Below are positions 1-9,086 of a stretch of DNA of 64,000 nt, piece after piece (position 1 is the stretch's first letter; every line of letters begins with the position of its first letter). The position numbers were made by a program, and so were the translations under genes. The stretch spans positions 27,981 to 91,980 of the forward strand of contig JAUCBJ010000295.1 of the NCBI GenBank assembly GCA_032718475.1, in the 5' to 3' direction. The stretch comes from Nemertoderma westbladi. Taxonomy: Eukaryota; Xenacoelomorpha; Nemertodermatida; Nemertodermatidae. Under the pieces are notes generated by a model, which was not told the DNA's origin, did no database searches, and saw only the letters and a program-made list of their open reading frames with translations.

Positions 1-302
1 AATCTCCCCCCCCTCTTGTGCCGTCGCACTCAAGAAGTGTGAAATCGTCTGGTGTCTCGTCCATAGTGCCATAGTCAGTTATCCCCCAGTCCCAGTAGCT
101 AATTGAGAAAGGTTGTATGACTATAGTACTTACTCCCAGCGTATATTCGTAGATTACTAATTACTACATACGTACATACAAATTGCACTTATATGATTAT
201 TTGCATTAATTAAATTTGTACTTAATAGTTCGTACGTCCCACGCGGCGCCTTCCAGGCGCACCACGTCCAAGTCTCAGTCTCTATCCCTCGACTCTGGGA
301 AC
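1..302 (-). other. BPE-3 3' noncoding end with candidate polypurine tract
   Basis: No ORF follows the last stop at 303. The first 16 bases, read on the minus strand, are purine-rich with eight consecutive G. This is what a polypurine tract next to a 3' LTR looks like, so the LTR would start within a base or two of the window edge. The remainder is AT-rich. Confidence 0.45.
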
Positions 303-704
303 CTATCTGTTCCTCTGGGGATAGTTCCCCCTGGCGTCCTCTTCCCTGGGCCGTTTCTTGGTTATCACCGTTCCTCTGGCATCATCCGCTTTCTGCTTTC
401 GGACCTTCGCCGCCACTTCCTTGCTGATCCCGGTCGTTGGCTCCTTGGGCGCTGGTGTTATTAGTGCCCGATATCGCTTCGCCGGTGGCCCCTCAGAGTG
501 GCCCGGTTGTCTCCCTCTGGTGGCGTCCCATAGGATCATTTTCATTGCCTTTGGTACGTGCTCCGCCAAGAAATCCCTAAACTCCCTTCGGTTCTCTGGC
601 GTCCACCTGTCCAAATACCTTTGCGTGTTCATCACTCCAGCGTACGACGCCGCCGTTGCTACCTCTTGGTAGGTAAACGGTAGCCTCCGCTTTATGATTT
701 CCAT
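303..704 (-). CDS. BPE-3 ORF2 part c: small basic protein
   Basis: The frame encodes 133 residues from the ATG at 702-704. It is preceded in the same frame by the TAG at 711-713 that ends the zinc-knuckle segment, so it may be the C-terminus of a larger ORF2 rather than a separate gene. A helical-looking N-terminal half (with RYLDRWTPENRREFRDFL) is followed by a very basic tail rich in Lys/Arg with KKRPREED, which could bind nucleic acid or act as a nuclear localisation signal. BPE-1 has a comparable basic C-terminus after its zinc knuckle (ending RKRRPRKKD), so the layout is shared by two element families. I do not recognise a named domain. Confidence 0.55.
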   Translation of the reverse strand: MEIIKRRLPFTYQEVATAASYAGVMNTQRYLDRWTPENRREFRDFLAEHVPKAMKMILWDATRGRQPGHSEGPPAKRYRALITPAPKEPTTGISKEVAAKVRKQKADDARGTVITKKRPREEDARGNYPQRNR

Positions 705-710
705 GTGAGT

Positions 711-1796
711 CTATAGATTGATAAGGAAGAAACCCCACTTGAACTCCTGGGCCTTCATGCGCTGGCGCGTCATGGCCCCGACGTCGGCCCACTCCTCGAA
801 TCTTGTGAACTTCTCCTCGTCGTTCATCCAGTCGCACTCGCGTCCGTAGTGTCCCCGAAAGTGGCACTTTGGACATCGGTTATGCAACCGTGGACACGCC
901 CCCATCCTGTGGCTTGGTTCTCTGCAGTAGAGACAAAAGGTTCCCTTTTGGAACCGGTATAGGCAGCTGCTTTCCCGATGGGTCTGTCTCCCACAGTAGT
1001 CGCAGCCGAGTACCAATGTCTCCCGTCCCACCTCGTCTTTCGTCCCAAGCGATCTCCGCGGTCTGTGGAGTCGCTGGTAGGCGAACTTCTCTACGTTGGT
1101 CTCTCTATCTACGTCGATCTCTCCGCCCCTCTCGGGCATCGTCTCCCCGAATACTATCCGTGGTGCCATCCCCGGTTGCTCGCCCAACCTGATGGTGCTC
1201 CCCGCGAAATCCATCGCCGGCTCCTCGTGCACCCAGGTCCGCTTGCCGGATCTGTTCCAGAAGGCCCTCGCCCCACTGGCTGTCACCACCCTTCCGCCAA
1301 CCCAGTCCGTGTCCGAGTGGCCTATCCTCTCGATGGGCGGCATCTCTCCGAACTCGTCGTCGTCGTCCTCCTCTTCTGGTAGTGTCTCCAATCCCGGTAT
1401 CCCGATGGATCCGCTATGTCCCTTTCCGCCTTGGCTCTCGCCCATAGCTCTCCATCCCTCTAGCTCCCTTAACTTCCTTGGCGGTTGGTCGCCCTCGGCG
1501 CCCGCTGGTATGGGCATCGTTTGCAACCCCGACGTCGACTGTTTCGGCGATCCCACCGTCCATCCCAATTCTCGCCCTAGAGACTCCCCCGAACTCCCTG
1601 ATGAAGTCCAATGAAGTTCTTCTAGGCCTGCCTGTTCCTCGAAGCCGTAACTCTGTGTCCTGGCCTCCTCTTCCCTCTCCTCTGCTTCTATCCTCTCCCG
1701 TCTAGCGACTTCTTCCAGTCGCTTTGCTTCTCGTCTATCTGTCTCTAGCTGCTCCCATCTCTGATACGGTGTATCTGTCTCCCCGTCTACCAGATG
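711..1796 (-). CDS. BPE-3 ORF2 part b: coiled-coil/acidic protein with zinc knuckle
   Basis: The frame is open from just after the TGA at 1797-1799 to the TAG at 711, about 361 codons. The first ATG is near 1516, but the sequence before it already looks coding: a charged Glu/Arg-rich helical stretch. This argues for readthrough or a recent nonsense change rather than a separate start. The middle has an acidic run (EEEDDDDEFGE). The C-terminal part is cysteine-rich and ends in a canonical C-x2-C-x4-H-x4-C knuckle, CPKCHFRGHYGREC, with further C-x2-C pairs before it. Element BPE-1 carries a homologous cluster with the same spacing (CHHCQLKGHASFDC). I infer a second, Gag-like RNA- or DNA-binding protein encoded after pol; it is not an envelope, as there is no signal peptide or membrane segment. 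Confidence 0.65.
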   Translation of the reverse strand, partial: HLVDGETDTPYQRWEQLETDRREAKRLEEVARRERIEAEEREEEARTQSYGFEEQAGLEELHWTSSGSSGESLGRELGWTVGSPKQSTSGLQTMPIPAGAEGDQPPRKLRELEGWRAMGESQGGKGHSGSIGIPGLETLPEEEDDDDEFGEMPPIERIGHSDTDWVGGRVVTASGARAFWNRSGKRTWVHEEPAMDFAGSTIRLGEQPGMAPRIVFGETMPERGGEIDVDRETNVEKFAYQRLHRPRRSLGTKDEVGRETLVLGCDYCGRQTHRESSCLYRFQKGTFCLYCREPSHRMGACPRLHNRCPKCHFRGHYGRECDWMNDEEKFTRFEEWADVGAMTRQRMKAQEFKWGFFLINL

Positions 1797-2852
1797 TCAG
1801 CTGTTGTAGTACACCGACTCGCCCTTCAGCCCCGGGTGGTCTACCAGACCGTCAAAGGCCGTTTTAAAGGCTCTCCTGTAGCTTAGGGGTGATCCCGATA
1901 ACAGAAATGCCCCTGGTTCCCTCTCGATAACCACGGTCATGAATAAGTTAAGCAAACTTATCATCATCCAGTCCTCCTGCAGGATATATCGCTTCTGATA
2001 TACCTTTATCGCTCCCCTGCGGAACTGATATACCTCCTGCTTTCCCGGTCTCGCTCCCCACTTTAGCGAGTTCGCTAGTTCTGCTCCGTATTCTTCCCTA
2101 AACTTCCCCCAATCCATCGGTTTGTGGCATACGAGCCCCAATAATTGGCCCATCGCCACCGCCCCGCATTGGCCTGTGTTTTCGACTACCCCCAACCCAT
2201 CCGGTGCCGTCATAGCCATAAAGACTTTCTGCATATCCAGGAGGTTGGTGGCGTCCGGACCGATGATCCTCTCCGCGTCCTCACGAATCGCCGATCCCAC
2301 TTTCGTCGTCGACTTCTCTCTTACTAAGACTTGTACCGCTTTCGGCAACCGGTTTAATTTTGGCCCGTCCTTCTTCCCATACGTCCCTAGGTCGAATAAG
2401 AAGATGTCCCCATTTGGCGCGGCCAAATGTAGGAGTATGGTCCTGGCCGACCCCGCCGTTCCTCGTCTCGAACCCGCCTCGTCTTCCACGGTTCCCTCGT
2501 CGTCTAGGATCATATATCCTCCTCTGTTGACGGACTCTATGAATCTGTTCCAGTCCTTCCTCGGTGATTCCCTCGGGTACTTCGGAATCCCGAACTTCGC
2601 CTCGTCCCCTTTCACCACGTAGTGGAAGTGTTGGAAGATCGCGTTGTCCAGCGACGGCGTCCCGTAGGTCCCGACCAGCCGCTGTTCGTGCATCTCCCTG
2701 AAGTGATCCTGCAGCGCTCGCGCCGCGTGACCCCTTTCCAACCTCTCGTAGTATCCTCTCGTCTTCTCTTCCGGATGCCTCTCGGTGAAATCCACCAGTA
2801 TCTCCTTTCCTCCTGACTCCGCTTTTCTCTTTCTGATCAACTTGCTCGCCAT
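1797..2852 (-). CDS. BPE-3 ORF2 part a: DEDD-type 3'-5' exonuclease-like protein
   Basis: 351 codons from an ATG at 2850-2852 to TGA. Residues about 110-290 follow the RNase D/WRN/EXD exonuclease pattern in order. Motif I is MILDDEG (D117, E119). Next comes an ILLHLAAPNGDIFLFDL strand pair. Motif II is KVGSAIREDAERI (D192), followed by NLLDMQ and then the W..RP...Y arrangement of motif III (W265, Y275). The motif III aspartate expected four residues after Tyr is Arg279, so the domain is probably catalytically impaired. Residues 1-100 are a charged N-terminus. In the family, active members trim RNA or DNA ends, and inactive ones such as EXD1 bind RNA in the piRNA pathway. The position after integrase, in the env slot of a BEL/Pao element, is unusual. 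The assignment is by motif reading only. Confidence 0.65.
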   Translation of the reverse strand: MASKLIRKRKAESGGKEILVDFTERHPEEKTRGYYERLERGHAARALQDHFREMHEQRLVGTYGTPSLDNAIFQHFHYVVKGDEAKFGIPKYPRESPRKDWNRFIESVNRGGYMILDDEGTVEDEAGSRRGTAGSARTILLHLAAPNGDIFLFDLGTYGKKDGPKLNRLPKAVQVLVREKSTTKVGSAIREDAERIIGPDATNLLDMQKVFMAMTAPDGLGVVENTGQCGAVAMGQLLGLVCHKPMDWGKFREEYGAELANSLKWGARPGKQEVYQFRRGAIKVYQKRYILQEDWMMISLLNLFMTVVIEREPGAFLLSGSPLSYRRAFKTAFDGLVDHPGLKGESVYYNS

Positions 2853-4000
2853 TCCGAACGTTCACTCGCTCACCTGCAAGGTGGTGCCTTACCAAGGCGC
2901 AATACAGATGAGTGATGTATCTAAGATGTTCTGTACGGTTCGATAATGGCCTATTTCCTACTTAACTGCGCCTTTTAACCTAAATTATCACTAATTAATT
3001 TTGAAGCTAGTAAATGAGCGTAATTTAAAATTTCTGTCCGTTACTTTTATTATGTTCTAGAATAACTTCCCTTGTGTTGCCACTATTTTGTAACTTTCAG
3101 CCCTATTCTATTTATTTATCTATTTAATTTGATTCTACTGTCCTACTACTTACTACTGCCTATGGATTATTCTATTCTCTAATCCACATTCTGGCCTACT
3201 CTGTATTCTGGCCTATGCAGTACAGCAGTATGCGTCGTGTGGCCACACGACTTACCCAGCTGTACTCATATGCCCCCCTCTCTCTACTAACTGCTAACTA
3301 ATATCTATATCTATATCCCCTTTTACCTCTTACTCTCTCTCTTCTAACTAACGGTACTACGTACCCTCTAACTCTAATTCTCTCTAACTAACGGTACTAC
3401 GTACCCTCTAACTCTCTAACTAACTAGCGGTACTTATGTACCCTCTAACTCTCTAACTAACTAGCGGTACTTACGTACCCTCTAACTCTCTAACTAACTA
3501 GCGGTACTTACGTACCCTCTAACTCTCTAACTAACTATCGGTACTTACGTACCCTCTAACTCTCTAACTAACTATCGGTACTTACGTACCCTCTAACTCT
3601 CTAACTAACTATCGGTACTTACGTACCCTCTAACTCTCTAACTAACTATCGGTACTACGTACCCTCTAACTCTCTAACTAACTAGCGGTACTTACGTACC
3701 CTCTAGCTCTCTAACTAACTAGCGGTACTTATGTACCCTCTAACTCTCTAACTAACTATCGGTACTTACGTACCCTCTAACTCTCTAACTAACTATCGGT
3801 ACTTACGTACCCTCTAACTCTCTAACTAACTATCGGTATTACGTACCCTCTAACTAACTTCTGCCTACTAACTGCGTACCTACCATGTACTATTATTTTT
3901 ATTTATTTTATTTTTATTTTGTTTGTGGGAAGGGCGTCTCGCCCTCAATCCCACCCCCCTCAGTCCAAAACTTGGACGACTAAACTTTTCTCTAACTCTA
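2853..4000 (-). other. BPE-3 noncoding spacer between integrase and ORF2
   Basis: No coding signal. It holds the 37-bp minisatellite described separately and AT-rich flanks. Just before the ORF2 ATG the minus strand reads TTGCAG then GTGAGC, which could serve as a splice site for a spliced ORF2 mRNA; this is only suggestive. Confidence 0.6.
3343..3860. repeat. 37-bp minisatellite, about 14 copies
   Basis: Unit of about 37 bp containing CTAACTAACTA and the near-palindrome GGTACTTACGTACC. Copies vary mainly by G or T before CGGTAC and by one or two bases at TACTTACG. It lies in the post-integrase spacer of BPE-3. Confidence 0.9.
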
Positions 4001-5983
4001 CTAAGGTGCCCCTTCTAACAGACAGCATTTGCCTACAGCTCTCCTGTAGGTTTTTCTGTCCTTCGCACCTATCTTTCCACCTATCCGTACTTCTACCGAT
4101 CGGACTCTTCCGTCCTCGTCGGAGTAGGTGCCTAGTACTCTCGCCAACCGCCATCGGTTGTTGATGATAGTATCATCCGTAACGATTACGAGATCTCCCT
4201 CTCTTAACTCCCTGTTTGATTTCCTCCACTTGCTTCGTTTATGGAGTGTGGGTAGGTATTCCTCGACCCACCTCCTCCAATACTCTGCGCTTATTGCTTT
4301 AGCGACTTTCCAACTTTGGCGGGAGTGTATGTCATCTGGGTCTACACCCCGCATATCGATGGTCGCTGGCCTTTCCATCAGGAAATGGCTAGGTGTCAGC
4401 ACGTCTAATGACTCAGGGTCATCATTCTCCGGATATAGCGGTCTGCTATTAATGATCCCCTCGCACTTCGCAAGTACTGTCCGTAAGACGTCCTCAGTGA
4501 CCATGTGGGTGTTCATTAGCTTCGTCATTAGACGCTTTGAACTGCCCACCAGTCTCTCGACGCATCCTAGTGTATGTGGTGCATACGGCGTCCTTCTCTC
4601 CCACTTTACTTGTCGTCGTCTCATGGCTGCCCTGACTTCTTCCCCCTCCAAGATGTCCAAGGCCTCTGCCATCTCACTCTCTGCGCCCACAAAGTTGGTG
4701 CCGTTGTCGCTGTATATCACTGCGATCGTTCCACCTTTGCAGTCCCTAAACCTTTCTAAGGCGTTAATGAACGCTGATGCGGTTGCATCTTGGGCGAGTT
4801 CTATCCCTACCGCCCGCGTATTGTTGCATACGAAGATAATGCCGTAGCGTTTCTCCGTGTGTCGCATCACTTTGATCTTTATCGGCCCGAACATGTCCAC
4901 ACCGCAATGCGTAAATGGCGGGTCGTGCTGTCTTACCCTACTCGCCGGTAGTGGCGCCATCTCCTGTACGGCTCGCTCCTTCTTCGCTCGTCGGCAGGTC
5001 TGGCACTGCCCCACTACCGCTTTTACCTTCTTCCTCAGTTGTTTGACCCAATAGGTCCTCCTTATCTCTGTGAGGGTTCGGTTGGTGCCCCCATGCAATA
5101 TCGATTTGTGGGAGTCCCATATAATCTGGTGGACTTTTGGCGATCCTGTAGGAATGATGATGGGTTTCGGTGGTACGACTATGCTGTTGTTGTATCCCAC
5201 CCTAGAATTCATTACTAGAATCCCGTCGTCGTTGAGTTGTGGCGACAGCGTAATCAGCTCGCTGTCCCGTCGGAGGTGCTGTTGGTTACCGACGCGTTCC
5301 ACCTCGTCGCCATAGTTCCTCCGTTGTTCATAGCGGATCACTGCCTTGGCCGCTCCTTCCAGTTCTATGGTTGTCCTGATCTTCTTGTCCTTGCCAACTC
5401 CCGCAAGGAAATTCCCGAAGGCTCTCCAGTACGCCACTAATTTCTTGGTCTTATACCAACTAGAACTGTAGCTGAGGAGTTTATCCGTCGGGTTATCGCA
5501 CAGTTCCCGTCCTGGTTGCACGTCCCTAATCTCCCTCACCATCTGGGAGTATATCTCTTCTCCCTCTGAATCTCCCTCTTCTCCTTCTGATACTACTTCC
5601 GAGCCCGGGTCCACCTTCCTCATCGGCGGCCAGGCCTCCTTATCGCTCAGAAATTGTGGCCCATGTTGCCACAATACTTCCTTCTTCAAGAAAGTGTGGC
5701 GTTCCACGCCCCTCGACAGCAAGTCCGCTGGGTTCTCGTCTGTTGGGCAGTAGTGCCACCTTTCCAGTTCTGTACTCGCCCTTATTTCGTCCACTCTATT
5801 CGCGACGAATATCGGGTATCTCGTCCTTTCGTTGTGTAGCCAATCAAGCACTACCATGGAGTCCGTCCAGTAGTGTGTCTCCACTATGTTGGGAATAGTA
5901 TCCACTAGGTAGGCTGTGGCTCTTACTCCTAGTCTCGCGGCTGTCAATTCTAACTTAGGAACTGATGCTGAATCTGGTGGCAT
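4001..5983 (-). CDS. pol: BPE-3 Pol, C-terminal part: RNase H end, linker, integrase
   Basis: 660 codons. Residues 1-95 continue the RNase H begun in the upstream ORF (PKLELTAA, E12; YWTDSMVVL, D41) and end in the BEL/Pao signature NPADLLSRG. The integrase follows: an HHCC zinc module (H292, H297, C327, C330), the catalytic triad D363 (CGVDMFGP), D426 (IYSDNGTNF) and E476 (HTLGCVERL), and a C-terminal DUF5641-like segment with NRWRLARV. All catalytic residues are present. The nominal start ATG is not a real start: the frame joins the upstream ORF by a +1 shift around 6000, and the two overlap by 29 nt. Function: removal of RNA from the hybrid and insertion of the cDNA into host DNA. Confidence 0.9.
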   Translation of the reverse strand: MPPDSASVPKLELTAARLGVRATAYLVDTIPNIVETHYWTDSMVVLDWLHNERTRYPIFVANRVDEIRASTELERWHYCPTDENPADLLSRGVERHTFLKKEVLWQHGPQFLSDKEAWPPMRKVDPGSEVVSEGEEGDSEGEEIYSQMVREIRDVQPGRELCDNPTDKLLSYSSSWYKTKKLVAYWRAFGNFLAGVGKDKKIRTTIELEGAAKAVIRYEQRRNYGDEVERVGNQQHLRRDSELITLSPQLNDDGILVMNSRVGYNNSIVVPPKPIIIPTGSPKVHQIIWDSHKSILHGGTNRTLTEIRRTYWVKQLRKKVKAVVGQCQTCRRAKKERAVQEMAPLPASRVRQHDPPFTHCGVDMFGPIKIKVMRHTEKRYGIIFVCNNTRAVGIELAQDATASAFINALERFRDCKGGTIAVIYSDNGTNFVGAESEMAEALDILEGEEVRAAMRRRQVKWERRTPYAPHTLGCVERLVGSSKRLMTKLMNTHMVTEDVLRTVLAKCEGIINSRPLYPENDDPESLDVLTPSHFLMERPATIDMRGVDPDDIHSRQSWKVAKAISAEYWRRWVEEYLPTLHKRSKWRKSNRELREGDLVIVTDDTIINNRWRLARVLGTYSDEDGRVRSVEVRIGGKIGAKDRKTYRRAVGKCCLLEGAP

Positions 5984-8900
5984 TGACCTGGTTTGCTTTA
6001 CTAAAGGCTAGTCTTGGCTTATGAGCCCCCTCTCGTTGTACTAAGTATAGTGCCGCTCCGTACGCTTCCAACGACGCGTCGGAGAACATGTGTAGGTCCA
6101 GATTCGTCATGTTCCCATCCGGGAAATACACTCGTGGCATGTTGTATGTTCCCATCTCCTCCAAGTCTCCTGTCCACTTGCTCCACTGTTTCTTGATTTC
6201 CTCTGGTACCTCTACGTCCCACTCATCCTTCAGTTTGTATACTCTCTTGAGTATCTGTTTCCCCGTGACTAATAATGGGGATGCTAGGCCTAGGGGATCG
6301 TATATCCTTGCTATATACGATACATAGCCCCTCTTCGTGTGGATGTCTGCGCCCTCCTTGCTCAGCTGATACTTCAGTTCGTCTGTCTCTCTATCCCACA
6401 CGATTCCCAATGCCTTCTGTTGAGATTCTGTTCTCTTAGTCGCCATGTCCTGCCCTTTGGCTGTTGTGGGATTGTCCATGGTCGATTCTGGTCTCCTGTC
6501 CTCTATCGCCTTAATAAATTCTTCCGAACTGGATTGGAATTTGGTCAGGTTAAACCCGGATCCTTTCAGGATGTCGCGAACCTCGCGCCCTGTGTCCAGT
6601 ATCTCCTTAACCGTATTTCCAGACTCCATTCCGTCGTCTACGTAGAAGCCGCGTCGAATCATATCGACGGCCCTACTGCTGTATCTATCTTCCTTCCCCT
6701 TTACTGTGTCTCTCACTGCCATAGTCGTCGTAAATGAAGACGACTTGGCCCCCATGTTCTGTACTACCATCTTATATGCCGGTATTATCGACGGTTCTTC
6801 CTCGCCGTTATACCATAAGAAGCATTGACTGTCGCTATCTTCCTCCGTTACACGGACTTGGTTGAACATGCCTTCTATGTCACACGTGAAGGTGTGTTTC
6901 CCGTTTCTAAATCTAAGTAACACCTCTATGCCCGAATTGTATATGTTTGGGCCTTCCAACAGGTAGTCGTTTAAGCATTTTCCGTCGGTCTTTGCCGATG
7001 CGTCGACTACCATCCGTAGTTTACCTTTCTTTGGATCTAAAGCCACGTGTAGTGGCAGGTAATATGTCCTGTCCGTGTTCGGCTCGTCGACCAGTAACTC
7101 CACGGCCCATCCTTTCTCGACGTACTTCTTAATCGTCCTGTGGATGTACTCATTCTTCTCGGGGCTCCGTTTTAGTGTTTGTTTCAGCTTGCGGAGTCTC
7201 GTGAGTACCATACCCCTATTGTCGGGCAGCGGTATCTTCGGTAGTTTCCATACCATTCCTATAGTATACCGCCCCTCATCGCATGTCATCGATTCCTCCA
7301 CGCTTTGTAAAGCCTGCTTGTCTTCCACCGAGGTCCCGACCCCGGTTTCTTTCAATCCCTCGAAATCCTGTCTGAGCAGTCTTTTAAGCTGCTCCTCTGC
7401 TCCCTCGTCACCCATTTCCTGCATTGTTCCCGCGAACATGCATCCTGATGTCTCCGACATCCTAAATGGTATCTTGCTCTTAATTGGACCACTCAGCGTC
7501 CACCCGAATGGTGTTAATATGGCCACCGGGTCACTCTGCTTGTCTCCGCCGAAGACCATTTGCATTCTTTCGTGGGCCGTTGGGCAGTCCATGCCTACTA
7601 TGATGGACACCTTCCTAACGTCCACATCTGGGATTGAGAAGTCAATGTCGTCCAGGAATTTATACTGCTCGACCTCGATGTTGGTTGGTCGCCTGGCATT
7701 AATATTAATTGACTCTATCACTTGGATGGGGTCGATGGTTGCCCCATAGTCGCATCCTGGTGCCACTGCTGCAATTGCGCACCGTCCTGTTCTCATCTCT
7801 AGGATCTCATCTTTGCTAGAGATGGTTGTTACCGCTATCCTGCTTGGCCTCGTTCTCAATCCTATCTCTTCGGCCACCCATTCCTCGACTAATGTGAAGG
7901 CAGCTCCACTATCAACCAGCATTAGTGTTGTTACTGATCGATTTCCTTCCCCGATCACTCGCACTGGCACTACTCCAAGTAACACCATTCCCCTCTTCTT
8001 CGCCCCTACTGTGCTCGTCGCCATCGTTTGGCCTCTCCTCTGACCAAATTTTATCGGCTTCTCCTTGCACTCCCTTGCTCTATGTCCACTCATTATACAT
8101 CGCGAGCAGATTTTATTGCTGAACGCATAATCTATCTGATCTTGCCTAGGTAGCGCCTGCCAGTACCTGCAGTTCATGGTTTGATGAAGCGCATTTGCGT
8201 GTAGCTGGCATTTGCTCTTTGGGTCGTAGCCCTCTTTATACAGTGCATTGCGTATCGCAGTTGCGTTTGTACCAATGTCCCTACTATTCTTATTGTTTGG
8301 ATTTAGCCTACTGGACGTACTGGGGTTATGTTTATTCGTGTTATTATTGTTTCCCTGTCTGTTCCATGGTGTTGTCTTATCCTCGGCTAGCTGTGGACTT
8401 GCAGTCCCCTGCGTCGCTGCATATGGCAATGATTGCCTGAGTCTCGGTAATGCGTTTGATGTGTTGTGCTCTGGTTTCGGTCTATGGTAGTCTGTCTTCG
8501 GTCCCTTTCCCAGGCTATCTTCGCTATAGACTGGGTCAGTTATTAGTTCAGCCTCGTAGTTTAAGAAGTTTGACATTTCTTCTAAACCTGGTTCCGCACC
8601 CTTCTTATCTCGAGTGGAGAAGGCAATTTTTCTCCACTTGTTTCGCAGCCAGTTTGGTAGTGCCTGCGCTATCGTGGTGATGTTGTTGGATGCATTGAGC
8701 TCGTACGGCGCATCTAGCGCCTTCAGCACGATTAGCACCTTTTCGACTTTGTTAGCGAACGTCTTAATGCTAACGGGATTATCCTGTAGGCCACCCGATG
8801 TTATGCCTCTCAGCGTCTGCCTGATGATCTTGGCCGGGTGCCCGTATTCCCTATCCAGTGCCCGCCATGCTGTCGTGAAGCCGCCCTCTATTCCTTGATA

Positions 8901-9086
8901 TTGCCTCACGATATCGTATGCTGGGCCTCCCGTGTACACTTGCAGATACTTTAGGCACTCCGCCTGCGTCAAGTTTTTTGTTAGTATTTCGTTACTATAC
9001 ATGCGCCGAAACTGTAGATATTCTTCCGGCCTGCTCCCATCGAATTTGAATGGTTCCACGGGTGGTAGCTCGATCCTCGTTTTCAA
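5955..9086 (-). CDS. pol: BPE-3 Gag core, protease, reverse transcriptase
   Basis: 1043 codons from a TTG, so this is an internal segment without its own ATG start. In order: DUF1759-like Gag core (residues 1-190, starting IELPPVEPFKFDGS), Asn-rich linker, zinc knuckle CSRCIMSGHRAREC (about 327-340), retroviral-type aspartic protease with LVDSGAAFTLV (about 391-401), and RT with FTCDIEG (D736) and FYVDDGMES (about 814-822). The Pao-specific region IARIYDPLGLASPLL follows, then the first RNase H aspartate in HMFSDAS (about 1003). The frame ends 20 codons later by a shift into the downstream ORF. Both junctions are +1 steps in the direction of translation. The domain set and order identify BEL/Pao securely. 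Confidence 0.92.
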   Translation of the reverse strand: MKTRIELPPVEPFKFDGSRPEEYLQFRRMYSNEILTKNLTQAECLKYLQVYTGGPAYDIVRQYQGIEGGFTTAWRALDREYGHPAKIIRQTLRGITSGGLQDNPVSIKTFANKVEKVLIVLKALDAPYELNASNNITTIAQALPNWLRNKWRKIAFSTRDKKGAEPGLEEMSNFLNYEAELITDPVYSEDSLGKGPKTDYHRPKPEHNTSNALPRLRQSLPYAATQGTASPQLAEDKTTPWNRQGNNNNTNKHNPSTSSRLNPNNKNSRDIGTNATAIRNALYKEGYDPKSKCQLHANALHQTMNCRYWQALPRQDQIDYAFSNKICSRCIMSGHRARECKEKPIKFGQRRGQTMATSTVGAKKRGMVLLGVVPVRVIGEGNRSVTTLMLVDSGAAFTLVEEWVAEEIGLRTRPSRIAVTTISSKDEILEMRTGRCAIAAVAPGCDYGATIDPIQVIESININARRPTNIEVEQYKFLDDIDFSIPDVDVRKVSIIVGMDCPTAHERMQMVFGGDKQSDPVAILTPFGWTLSGPIKSKIPFRMSETSGCMFAGTMQEMGDEGAEEQLKRLLRQDFEGLKETGVGTSVEDKQALQSVEESMTCDEGRYTIGMVWKLPKIPLPDNRGMVLTRLRKLKQTLKRSPEKNEYIHRTIKKYVEKGWAVELLVDEPNTDRTYYLPLHVALDPKKGKLRMVVDASAKTDGKCLNDYLLEGPNIYNSGIEVLLRFRNGKHTFTCDIEGMFNQVRVTEEDSDSQCFLWYNGEEEPSIIPAYKMVVQNMGAKSSSFTTTMAVRDTVKGKEDRYSSRAVDMIRRGFYVDDGMESGNTVKEILDTGREVRDILKGSGFNLTKFQSSSEEFIKAIEDRRPESTMDNPTTAKGQDMATKRTESQQKALGIVWDRETDELKYQLSKEGADIHTKRGYVSYIARIYDPLGLASPLLVTGKQILKRVYKLKDEWDVEVPEEIKKQWSKWTGDLEEMGTYNMPRVYFPDGNMTNLDLHMFSDASLEAYGAALYLVQREGAHKPRLAFSKANQVNATRFSISS

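Noticed and set aside
2281-2895. 204-codon minus frame overlapping the exonuclease-like ORF
   Set aside because: Arg/Gly-rich shadow of the real frame; the exonuclease motifs lie in the other frame.
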